From Mesobacillus boroniphilus (GTDB lineage Bacteria > Bacillota > Bacilli > Bacillales > Cytobacillaceae), in NCBI RefSeq assembly GCF_018424685.1, contig NZ_QTKX01000002.1, positions 496,001 to 560,000 of the forward strand: a stretch of DNA of 64,000 nucleotides, read 5' to 3'. Shown here one piece after another: positions 56,677-64,000 of the stretch (position 1 is the first letter of the stretch; the number at the start of each line of letters is the position of its first letter). The notes below the pieces were generated by a model, which worked only from the letters and a program-made list of their open reading frames with translations, was not told the DNA's origin and did no database searches. A program made the position numbers and the translations under genes.

Positions 56677-56692
56677 TACTACTTTAGTAGTA
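56677..56692 (+). promoter_or_regulatory. 7-2-7 palindrome, candidate NarL-type operator
   Basis: TACTACT, two bases, AGTAGTA: a perfect inverted repeat in the 7-2-7 layout used by NarL/FixJ-class regulators; each half matches the NarL heptamer TACYYMT at six of seven bases. It is 107 bases before the subtilase gene and directly after a NarL-family regulator gene. Confidence 0.5.
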
Positions 56693-56798
56693 ACCAAGAT
56701 TAGTACGGAGGTTATTATTTTTTAAATACAATGCAGAATGGTTTTCATGTAAATATTGTGGGAATATTAAGAAAAATAGCTAAGGAGCTGAAAATTGA

Positions 56799-58226
56799 AT
56801 GAAGTTTAAAGCTGCATTTTTATCATTTATTCTCATGGCCGCGACGGTCTTTGCTTCGATTGTTCCTGGAACAACGACAAAGGCAGTGGAGCCGGTCAAT
56901 GCTGTGGTTGACTCCGAGTTGACAAAGTCTCTTTTATCCGCGATAGGTCCAGTGGAAGCGATTGTTACTTTTAAAAGTGAAGAGGGTGTCCTGCCGGGGC
57001 AAGTAAAGCTTCTTGAAGAAATCGGCATCACAAAGGGGCTGACATTCGAAAGCCTGCCGATTGCAGGAGTATTAGCGACAAAAACACAGATTGATAGCCT
57101 CGCCCAAAGTGATCAAGTTGTATCTATCTATTTAAACAAGAAGCTTGAATACGAAAATGAGGAAGCGACTGACCTTACTGGCGTTGACCAGGTTCGGACA
57201 GATGAAACAATGAGAAAATTGAACGGCGGCTTGCCGGTAACTGGCAAGGGAATTGGCGTCGTCATCAATGACAGCGGTGTTGACGGAACGCATCGTGACC
57301 TGGAGTTTGGCAGCCATCTTGTCCAAAATGTGCTGGGCTCGACAAATCTGAATGCACTTAGCACCCTATTGCCTGTTTCTTATGCTGAAAATGTACCAAA
57401 TACAGACACCAGCTCTGGCCATGGTACACATGTAGCCGGAATCGTTGGCGGGACAGGCGAAATGTCAGGCGGCAAGTATGAAGGTGTCGCACCAGGCGCG
57501 AACTTGATTGGTTACGGATCAGGCGCGGCGGTTGCAATGCTTGATACGATTGGCGGGTTCGATTACGCCCTTACTCATCAACAGCAGTACAATATTCGCG
57601 TGATCACGAATTCTTGGGGAGATACAGGTGATGCCGGGACTGACTTTGATCCATACAACCCTATTAATATCGCAACGAAAAAACTGTATGACCGCGGAAT
57701 TGTGACGGTTTTCTCTGCAGGGAATTCAGGTCCGGACGCAAAAACCATTTCCGGGAATTATAAAAAAGCTCCTTGGGTAGTCACCGTAGCAGCTGGAGAT
57801 AAGTCCGGCAATCTTGCTGATTTCTCTTCACGCGGCGAAGAGGGACGGGGCGGAACTGTCACAGTTGATGGCCAGACATGGAAATGGGCAGACCAGCCGA
57901 CAGTGACATCACCTGGCGTCGACATCATTTCCACTCGGGTTATTAGCCCGCTCGTGGTACTTGGTGCGACTGCTGATGCTGAATACATTGAACCGGCATA
58001 CCTGCCTTATTACACGACGATGAGCGGGACATCGATGGCCGCTCCGCATGTCGCCGGCACCATTGCCTTGATGCTTGAAGCTAATCCGTTGCTGTCACCC
58101 TCTGAGGTAAAATCAATCCTTGAAAAAACAGCCACATCAATGCCAGATTACGCGGTATGGGAAGTCGGCGCAGGCTATGTAAATGCTTATAAAGCAGTAG
58201 ATGCAGCTTTTAAGAAGAAATACTGA
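56799..58226 (+). CDS. Secreted S8 (subtilisin-family) serine protease
   Basis: 475 residues: signal peptide (1-29), a propeptide-like region (about 35-118; EAIVTFKSEEG through LATKTQIDSLAQSDQVVSIY) and a complete S8 domain with Asp158 (VVINDSGVDGTH), His208 (SGHGTHVAG) and Ser412 (SGTSMAAPHVAG). It ends shortly after the catalytic domain. The next gene encodes a close relative with extra C-terminal domains, so the two arose by duplication. GGAGC lies before the ATG. Confidence 0.95.
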   Translation: MKFKAAFLSFILMAATVFASIVPGTTTKAVEPVNAVVDSELTKSLLSAIGPVEAIVTFKSEEGVLPGQVKLLEEIGITKGLTFESLPIAGVLATKTQIDSLAQSDQVVSIYLNKKLEYENEEATDLTGVDQVRTDETMRKLNGGLPVTGKGIGVVINDSGVDGTHRDLEFGSHLVQNVLGSTNLNALSTLLPVSYAENVPNTDTSSGHGTHVAGIVGGTGEMSGGKYEGVAPGANLIGYGSGAAVAMLDTIGGFDYALTHQQQYNIRVITNSWGDTGDAGTDFDPYNPINIATKKLYDRGIVTVFSAGNSGPDAKTISGNYKKAPWVVTVAAGDKSGNLADFSSRGEEGRGGTVTVDGQTWKWADQPTVTSPGVDIISTRVISPLVVLGATADAEYIEPAYLPYYTTMSGTSMAAPHVAGTIALMLEANPLLSPSEVKSILEKTATSMPDYAVWEVGAGYVNAYKAVDAAFKKKY

Positions 58227-58235
58227 TGATTAGTG

Positions 58236-58266
58236 ATCTCCCTTGCCCGGGCAAGGGAGATTTTTA
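58236..58266 (+). terminator. Rho-independent terminator
   Basis: ATCTCCCTTGCC and GGCAAGGGAGAT form a perfect stem, followed by TTTTTA. Confidence 0.95.
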
Positions 58267-58456
58267 CTCCGTCGCGCTAGAAATTCACACTGCTGAGATG
58301 AAAAACTTACGAATTAAGCGTGAAATTGGCCGGAAAATGCTTTCCTGCATGGAATAGGGGACTTCGAATCTAGAAAATTTCACTTTTCAAGAGAAAATCA
58401 CCTCTGAAAATAAGCCATTTTCAAACTGGAAAAATTATTCTCTTAATCAGCATCAA

Positions 58457-58561
58457 TAATTGCCCTAAACTTCACCGGAATCTCTCAATTAACCACGGTA
58501 ATTGCCTGAACAATGACGATAATTGAGCAAAAAAACAAGATAATCGTGCCGTCATCCTAAT
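58457..58561. repeat. 21 bp-period array with TAATTG core (5 copies)
   Basis: TAATTGCC starts at 58457 and 58499, TAATTGAG at 58520 and TAATCGTG at 58541; a weaker GAATCTCT fills 58478. All starts are exactly 21 bp apart. A further TATTCTCT at 58436 keeps the step. The rest of this 545-base gap between the two subtilase genes has only the terminator and A/T-rich sequence. Confidence 0.65.
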
Positions 58562-58772
58562 TTTGGAAAAAGCACGCCTGCCTTATTTAGAAACTTGAAG
58601 AGATCGTACGATAAAAAACAACAGCACTACACATCTATAACTTTAGTACGATGCCAGAATAGACATTCCGGAAAATGATTTTACAACCTTTGAAGAATAG
58701 TTTTCCAGAGGGGCTTTCATGATAATTAAGTTAGGAATATTCAAAATTTTAATAGAATGAGAGGAGAATACG

Positions 58773-61229
58773 ATGAAACGTTTTATGTATCTGCTGTTTG
58801 CTTTGTTGCTCACATTTCCGGTATTTGCTGCACCCCAGGGGAAGGCGAGCAGCCTGGCGGTCATTGATCCGCTTGTCAGCAAGGCGCTTGACACTGCAAG
58901 CTCGCTAGAAGTCATCGTCACTTTTAAAGGGGACGGGGCTCCAACAAGCTCGCAATTATCGTTATTAAAAACGCTCGGCATCGAAACAGGGGTAAGTATG
59001 AAATCCCTGCCGATTACCGGAGTTATTGCAACAAAAGAGCAAATCGAAAAGCTTGCGGCAAGTCCGGAAGTACAGTCGATTTACATGAATAGAAAGCTTA
59101 CTTACTTCAACGCAGATGCCACAGCAATAACTGGCGTTGATAAAGCGAGGACGGACGACAGCTTCCGCAAAGCAAACGGCGGGTTACCTGTTTCAGGAAA
59201 AGGAATTGGTGTCGTCGTGAATGACAGTGGTGTTGACGGAACACATAAAGACCATGAATTAGGTAAAAATCTTGTCCAGAATGTAATGGGTTCAACAAAC
59301 CTGAATGCACTTGCACCAGGCTTGCTGCCAATCACATACCAGGAAAACGTACCGAACACGGATACAAATTCAGGCCATGGGACGCACGTAGCCGGCACGG
59401 TTGGCGGGACTGGAGCGATGTCTGGCGGTAAATATGAAGGTGCTGCACCAGGTGCGGATTTAATTGGTTACGGTTCAGGTGCTGCATTATTCGTTCTTGA
59501 TGGCATCGGCGGTTTTGACTACGCGATTACACATCAGTCACAGTACAATATCCGCGTCATCACGAATTCGTGGGGTTCATCAGGAGACTTCGATCCGAAC
59601 GACCCAATCAATATTGCTAGCAAAAAAGCGCACGACCGCGGTATTACGGTTCTTTTTGCGGCAGGTAATGAAGGGCCCGGGGAAAACACGCATAACCCAT
59701 ACGCAAAAGCTCCATGGGTCATTTCAGTCGCCGCCGGAGTAAAGGATGGAACGCTGGCTGATTTCTCTTCAAGAGGCACGAAAGGTGTAGGAGGCACTTT
59801 TACAATGGATGGCAAGGAATGGACGTGGAAGGATGAACCGACCATCACTGCACCTGGGGTGGATATCGTTTCTACCAGGGTCCTCGCCCCAGTATCAAGC
59901 CTTTCAGCAGACCAGGATGCTGAAACAATCGAAACAGCGTATTTGCCCTACTATACAACGATGAGCGGGACATCGATGGCGACTCCGCATGTCGCAGGAA
60001 TCGTCGCTTTGATGCTTGAGGCGAATCCATTATTGTCACCTGCTGAGGTAAAACAGATTCTTGAGCAGACAGCCACGAATATGCCAGGTTATGAAACCTG
60101 GGAAGTTGGCGCAGGCTATGTGAATGCTTATAGTGCCATTGATAAAGTCTTCAACGATACGGCTTATGGTTCGACGTTAAATTCAAACCAGACATTTTAT
60201 AGTAATGTCGAATCTTCAACAGAAAGAAAGGAATTTTCGGTTGATTACAACCCGCTGACATTTATATCTGATAATCAATATGAGTTCACAGTCGAAGAAG
60301 GAATGGCCAGCCTTATGGCAAAAGTAGATGGAGCAGGCCTAATCGAACAAACGGGCAATCCGGTCAATCTTGTGCTGATTGCTCCAGACGGCACAGAGTA
60401 CAGCTCGGGTGTCAGCCTGTTGTTCCCTCTCTACTATGATCGCACCGTATCAGTTACTTCTCCGGCATCCGGGGCATGGAAAGCAGAAATCCGCGGACTT
60501 CGTGGCGCTGATGCCAATCCACTCGGCATCGCCCTGCCTGAAACGGTAAAAGGTGAAATGGCCTTCACGAAGGTCAGCGGTTTCTCGGGATTGAACGACA
60601 TTGCCGGCCACCCGGCAGCAGATGCGATTAAAATGGGCGTGAGTGAACGATTATTCGATGGCTTCTCGAACGGAGCCTTCAAGCCGGATGCACTTTTAAC
60701 AAGAGCAGAGCTGGCAAAATATTTGGTGATGGGTGCTGAGATTAAGCAGACGATGCCGGCGACACCGAGCTTTTCCGATGTTGCAGGAGCAGACCTTCCA
60801 TTCGTAGAAGCAGCAACAGCAAAAGGAGCTTCCTTCCGCGATCAGCAGCATATCCAGAAAGGGGTCATCTTGCCGAAAGCACACGGCAAATTCGCACCAA
60901 AGGATGGCGTGACCCGCGCTGAGCTGGCATATTCACTGGTCCAATCATTAGGTCTGCAAAAAGAAGCGGAGGAATTCGACGGGCAGCTGACTGTCCAGTA
61001 TAACGACGAAAGAATTGCGATTTCAGATGCTTCTGAAGTACCAGAACAACTGAAAGGCTATGTCCAGGTAGCTCTCGACCTGAATATCCTTAATGCGAAA
61101 TTCGCTGTGACACAGGGGCCATATGACTTGAAACCAAAGGTAACAGCAAGCTTCAACCCATCTGTAAAAAATACACGCGGTGACTTTGCAGTTGCAATGA
61201 CACGCTACTATAACGCCTTCCTAAAATAA
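58773..61229 (+). CDS. Secreted S8 serine protease with C-terminal SLH-like domains
   Basis: 818 residues: signal peptide (1-26), propeptide-like region, S8 domain with Asp in VVVNDSGVDGTH, His in SGHGTHVAG and Ser401 in SGTSMATPHVAG, then a beta-rich PPC-like segment (about 470-600) and two SLH-like repeats (residues about 615-735; TRAELAKYLVMG and TRAELAYSLVQSL). The SLH repeats would anchor the protease to the cell wall. Its catalytic part is very similar to the preceding gene. GAGAGGAGAA precedes the ATG. Confidence 0.95.
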   Translation: MKRFMYLLFALLLTFPVFAAPQGKASSLAVIDPLVSKALDTASSLEVIVTFKGDGAPTSSQLSLLKTLGIETGVSMKSLPITGVIATKEQIEKLAASPEVQSIYMNRKLTYFNADATAITGVDKARTDDSFRKANGGLPVSGKGIGVVVNDSGVDGTHKDHELGKNLVQNVMGSTNLNALAPGLLPITYQENVPNTDTNSGHGTHVAGTVGGTGAMSGGKYEGAAPGADLIGYGSGAALFVLDGIGGFDYAITHQSQYNIRVITNSWGSSGDFDPNDPINIASKKAHDRGITVLFAAGNEGPGENTHNPYAKAPWVISVAAGVKDGTLADFSSRGTKGVGGTFTMDGKEWTWKDEPTITAPGVDIVSTRVLAPVSSLSADQDAETIETAYLPYYTTMSGTSMATPHVAGIVALMLEANPLLSPAEVKQILEQTATNMPGYETWEVGAGYVNAYSAIDKVFNDTAYGSTLNSNQTFYSNVESSTERKEFSVDYNPLTFISDNQYEFTVEEGMASLMAKVDGAGLIEQTGNPVNLVLIAPDGTEYSSGVSLLFPLYYDRTVSVTSPASGAWKAEIRGLRGADANPLGIALPETVKGEMAFTKVSGFSGLNDIAGHPAADAIKMGVSERLFDGFSNGAFKPDALLTRAELAKYLVMGAEIKQTMPATPSFSDVAGADLPFVEAATAKGASFRDQQHIQKGVILPKAHGKFAPKDGVTRAELAYSLVQSLGLQKEAEEFDGQLTVQYNDERIAISDASEVPEQLKGYVQVALDLNILNAKFAVTQGPYDLKPKVTASFNPSVKNTRGDFAVAMTRYYNAFLK

Positions 61230-61238
61230 GGTAAAATG

Positions 61239-61267
61239 AGAACAGGCTGAACTGGCCTGTTCTTTTA
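61239..61267 (+). terminator. Rho-independent terminator
   Basis: GAACAGG and CCTGTTC pair, followed by TTTTA. Confidence 0.85.
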
Positions 61268-61286
61268 CCATATAGGGGGAGTTTTT

Positions 61287-61985
61287 ATGCGTAAAATAGA
61301 AGCCGTGTTTTTTGACCTTGATGGCACTTTACTGGACCGCAGTGCTTCTGTCTTGAAATTTATCGAAGATCAGTATGAACGCTTTCGTCCTCAATTAAGT
61401 TTGATAGATAAGCAACTGTATAAAAATAGATTCATTGAATTGGACGCCCGCGGTTACGTCTGGAAGGACAAAGTATACAGCCAGCTTTTACAGGAATTGA
61501 ACATAGCGTCCCTGACATGGGAAGAGCTGCTGGAAGATTACATAATCAATTTCAAGAATTCGAGCATAGGGTTTCCGAATCTGCATGCTGTGCTCGGAAA
61601 ACTCAGGCAAATGGGAATTAAACTGTGCCTCATTTCGAATGGCAAAACCCTTTTCCAGATGGCTAATATAAAAGCTTTGGGAATCGAGGGGTACTTTGAT
61701 TCGATTTTAATCTCGGAAGCAGTGGGATTAAGAAAGCCTGATATCCGGATTTTTCATAAGGGGATGGAAGATCTTTCGGTATCAGCATCACGCAGTATAT
61801 TTGTAGGCGACCATCCTGAAAATGATGTGAAGGCCTCCAGAAGTACTGGGATGATTGGTATTTGGAAGCGTGACGACTATTGGGACAGGGCGGAAGCGGA
61901 TTTTACCATTGATGAACTGGTAGAATTGTTAGGTATTATTCAAACAGGAGCGGAAGAGCATGACCAATTTTCATGTTTCATATAA
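61287..61985 (+). CDS. HAD-superfamily hydrolase
   Basis: 232 residues with the four HAD motifs: FFDLDGTLLDRS (nucleophile and acid Asp), LISNGK (motif II), the Lys of LRKPD (III) and FVGDHPENDV (IV). A helical cap lies between motifs I and II (subfamily IA). It resembles phosphoglycolate-phosphatase-like or nucleotidase-like enzymes, but the substrate cannot be told. AGGGGGAG precedes the ATG. Confidence 0.92.
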   Translation: MRKIEAVFFDLDGTLLDRSASVLKFIEDQYERFRPQLSLIDKQLYKNRFIELDARGYVWKDKVYSQLLQELNIASLTWEELLEDYIINFKNSSIGFPNLHAVLGKLRQMGIKLCLISNGKTLFQMANIKALGIEGYFDSILISEAVGLRKPDIRIFHKGMEDLSVSASRSIFVGDHPENDVKASRSTGMIGIWKRDDYWDRAEADFTIDELVELLGIIQTGAEEHDQFSCFI

Positions 61986-62010
61986 ATCCTGGAAAATCAT
62001 AGGGTAAGTC

Positions 62011-62127
62011 ATGAATTACAAATCCTTTACAAGGCAGGAAGAAAAGCTGGTACTAGAATGGTGATGCTGTGGGGAAATGCTGGCAGAAATCGCTGATATG
62101 ATCGGACAAGAAAGTCCATCTTCATAA
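62011..62127 (+). pseudogene. Possible remnant of a small helix-turn-helix gene
   Basis: An ATG frame (MNYKSFTRQEEKLVLEW) meets TGA at 62062-62064 and then continues CCGEMLAEIADMIGQESPSS to a TAA. The pattern of an acidic helix followed by AEIADMIGQ recalls short helix-turn-helix segments, but nothing in the neighbourhood supports it. It could be chance. The rest of the 279-base gap shows nothing else. Confidence 0.2.
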
Positions 62128-62264
62128 ATTCAAATGGTTTACAAAGATCATCTCGTTTAAGCTTAGCCAACTCCTCTTGTAATACTTGTTAAATAATAGT
62201 ATATTTTTCCTTAAATAATATTTTTATATTAACCCGTTGTTCATAGTTCTCTGGAGGAGTCAAG

Positions 62265-63530
62265 ATGGATATTTACGTTGCCAGGCAGCCGATTTTTAAT
62301 AGAAATGAAGAAACAGTGGCTTATGAGCTGCTATATCGTAGCGGCAATACAAACAGCTATCAGCATACCGATGGGGACCAGGCTACTACTGATGTACTGG
62401 TGAACAGTTTCATGAACATTGGCATCAAGGAAATTTCACATGGAAAACCTTGTTTCATCAATTTTACTGAAAAACTATTAAAGTTAAGGGTGCCTTCCCA
62501 GTTTGATCCTGGTACAGTTGTTGTTGAAATATTGGAGACGGTTGAGATCACGGATGAAATTTTAGAGATATGCAAGGAGCTTAAGGAAGCAGGATATAAA
62601 GTCGCACTTGACGATTTTTTTATCTCAAAATGGAATGAACGGACAATCAAACTGCTTGATCATGTACATGTAATCAAGATAGATTTCAGGGCAACTACGC
62701 GCACTGAGAGAAAAATCTTGCTCCGTTTCATTAAGTCTAGGAATAGCAATATCGAGTTTCTCGCCGAAAAAGTGGAGACCCTTGAAGAATATGCTGAAGC
62801 AATTACCGATGGTTTTACGTATTTTCAGGGCTTTTATTTCAGCAAGCCAGTCATTTTAAACAGTTATGATATTCCTGGATACTATCATTCTTATTTCCAA
62901 ATCCTGAATGAAATCGAAAACCCGGAGCCTGATATCGACAAAATTAAAGATGTGATTGAGAGGGACCTATCCCTTTCCTATAAGTTGTTAAAACTGATCA
63001 ATAACCCGACATTGAGACCTAGAAAAGAAATATCTTCTATTAAACAGGCAATCGTCCTGCTGGGCCTTACAGAAATAAAGAAATGGATCTATGTACTTAT
63101 GCTTCGCGGTAGAGAGAACGGCAGTGGAGCTGAAAAAGAAAGAGAAATCATCCATTTTTCTCTGGTAAGAGGGAAGCTTGGGGAGCTCATTGGCTACAAA
63201 ATGGGTGGAGAAACACGGGCATCAAAATACTTCCTTTTAGGAATGTTCTCACTGATGGATACACTGATGCACATTCCAATGGCTGACTTACTGGAAGACC
63301 TTCCATTAAGCTTTGATATTAAGGAAGCGCTATCAGGGAATGAAAATGAAGCAGCTGATATGCTCCGTTTTCTGATGGAAATTGAGCAAGCCTTCCACCA
63401 TGGAAAGGTATTAGAGAAAAATCCTACGGCGATGAAAATAGATGAACTTTTCAAGCTGTATGCAGAGGCAAGCGATTGGGGCACGAAAGTATTAGTTGAA
63501 ATTAGTGCTGCCACTATGGCAACAAATTAA
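62265..63530 (+). CDS. EAL-HDOD protein (YuxH-like)
   Basis: 421 residues. The N-terminal 205 form an EAL-type domain: AYELLYR in place of EALLR (Glu kept), CFINFTEKLL, VVEILETVE, VALDDF, IKIDF, LAEKVET and FQGFYFSKP. The C-terminal half is an HDOD domain (about 210-400; LSYKLLKLINNP, SIKQAIVLLGLTEIKKWI). This domain pair is known from YuxH in B. subtilis and similar signalling proteins. The metal-binding residues mostly seem kept, but cyclic di-GMP hydrolysis is not assured. AGGAG precedes the ATG. Confidence 0.93.
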   Translation: MDIYVARQPIFNRNEETVAYELLYRSGNTNSYQHTDGDQATTDVLVNSFMNIGIKEISHGKPCFINFTEKLLKLRVPSQFDPGTVVVEILETVEITDEILEICKELKEAGYKVALDDFFISKWNERTIKLLDHVHVIKIDFRATTRTERKILLRFIKSRNSNIEFLAEKVETLEEYAEAITDGFTYFQGFYFSKPVILNSYDIPGYYHSYFQILNEIENPEPDIDKIKDVIERDLSLSYKLLKLINNPTLRPRKEISSIKQAIVLLGLTEIKKWIYVLMLRGRENGSGAEKEREIIHFSLVRGKLGELIGYKMGGETRASKYFLLGMFSLMDTLMHIPMADLLEDLPLSFDIKEALSGNENEAADMLRFLMEIEQAFHHGKVLEKNPTAMKIDELFKLYAEASDWGTKVLVEISAATMATN

Positions 63531-63536
63531 ATCCTG

Positions 63537-63570
63537 GCATGCAGAGTGATCTTTCTGCATGCTTTTTTTT
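63537..63570 (+). terminator. Rho-independent terminator
   Basis: GCATGCAGA and TCTGCATGC form a perfect stem, followed by TTTTTTTT. Confidence 0.95.
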
Positions 63571-63669
63571 ATAATTAAAGATTCTTGTAACCTTCCTCTA
63601 AAAAAGATATATTTTTAAATAGATGATCGAAAAATTTCGTAATTTTCTCTGAATGAGGTGTTTAATCAA

Positions 63670-63903
63670 TTGGTGCTGAAATATTTGTCCGCACTGTTCC
63701 TGCCTGGTTTCATGGTCGTGTTTTTCACCAGGGTTGCCTATAACCACATCCTTGCGCTCGTGTTGACGGTCGCGTTGATTGCGGCTTCTGTTTATAAAGG
63801 ATACACAGACTCTTTCCTGCTGATTGTCGTCGATGCCTTTTCATTGACTGTCGGTTTCTATTTTGCGAACCGGATGATGAAGCGCAACAGCAAGAAGTCA
63901 TAA
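63670..63903 (+). CDS. csbA: CsbA-family membrane protein (DUF2198)
   Basis: 77 residues with two or three membrane segments; the sequence LSALFLPGFMVVFFTRVAYN through ASVYKGYTDSFLLIVVDAFS follows B. subtilis CsbA (76 residues) almost throughout. In B. subtilis csbA is under SigB and precedes uvrB; uvrB probably starts right after the window. The TTG at 63670 gives a CsbA-like length and has GAGGTG 9 bases upstream; the GTG at 63658 lies in that site. I saw no clear SigB promoter. Confidence 0.85.
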   Translation: MVLKYLSALFLPGFMVVFFTRVAYNHILALVLTVALIAASVYKGYTDSFLLIVVDAFSLTVGFYFANRMMKRNSKKS

Positions 63904-63912
63904 TTTTAAAAA

Positions 63913-63948
63913 GTAAGCCTGTCGGATTTTGTTCGGCGGGTTTTTCTT
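63913..63948 (+). terminator. Probable rho-independent terminator after csbA
   Basis: AAGCCTGTCGGA and TTCGGCGGGTT pair with several G-U pairs, followed by TTTTCTT. Confidence 0.6.
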
Positions 63949-64000
63949 GTTGTCCAGGAAATTATAAAATAATTTCGTTGTGGATATCTATATATGGTTT

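Overview
The window is a 64 kb piece of a Bacillaceae chromosome (low to moderate GC, spore-forming, motile Gram-positive; a Bacillus or Mesobacillus-like organism is the best guess from gene content). The backbone follows the Bacillus subtilis order hag-flaG(yvyC)-fliD-fliS-fliT-hpf(yvyD)-secA-prfB-yvjA-cccB-ftsE-ftsX-ctpB-minJ, and the window ends at csbA, which lies next to uvrB in B. subtilis. Extra genes are inserted into this backbone.

Layout. 1-6.4 kb: the 3' part of a giant surface protein (about 15 FN3-like modules, then OmpL47-like modules) and a SUKH-like protein. 6.6-15.0 kb: late flagellar genes (ylqG/fliK-like, flhB C-terminal-like, a FliS paralogue, flagellin, DUF327, flaG, fliD, fliS, fliT), with three recognisable SigD promoters. 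15.1-20.7 kb: hpf behind overlapping SigB and SigH promoters, a DUF1028 protein, secA, and prfB with its programmed +1 frameshift. 20.7-25.1 kb: a NERD protein and a four-part sulfur-transfer fusion (CoA-disulfide-reductase-like, rhodanese, TusA, DsrE). 25.1-34.2 kb: YitT-family protein, cytochrome c-551, FtsEX, a coiled-coil M23 hydrolase, an HD-GYP protein, CtpB and MinJ. 34.2-63.6 kb is an accessory stretch lying between minJ and csbA: a gerABC germinant receptor operon, a T-box-controlled amino-acid symporter, isoaspartyl dipeptidase, chrA-fetB-fetA with a PadR regulator, a sirohaem-type protein, a multicopper oxidase with a His-rich partner, a MATE pump, two small membrane proteins, a permease pair whose first gene is frameshifted, a NarL-type two-component system followed by two subtilases, a HAD hydrolase, an EAL-HDOD protein and csbA.

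The least expected content is intergenic. Four gaps carry degenerate arrays whose copies recur every 21 bp. Two of them (upstream of the NERD gene and upstream of minJ) share the same core CGTAGAGAAT, in the same orientation relative to the flanking genes. The other two use unrelated sequences with the same 21 bp step. A fifth gap holds 20 copies of a 52 bp unit, each containing a 10 bp perfect inverted repeat. Both periods are close to whole numbers of DNA helical turns.

Several regulatory readings come directly from the sequence: a T-box with a probable Phe specifier, a 7-2-7 NarL-type palindrome between the response regulator and the first subtilase, a GATATC-containing inverted repeat before the padR gene, and a CsoR/CstR-like half-palindrome upstream of the sulfur fusion. 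No rRNA, tRNA, CRISPR array, transposase or prophage gene was recognised.
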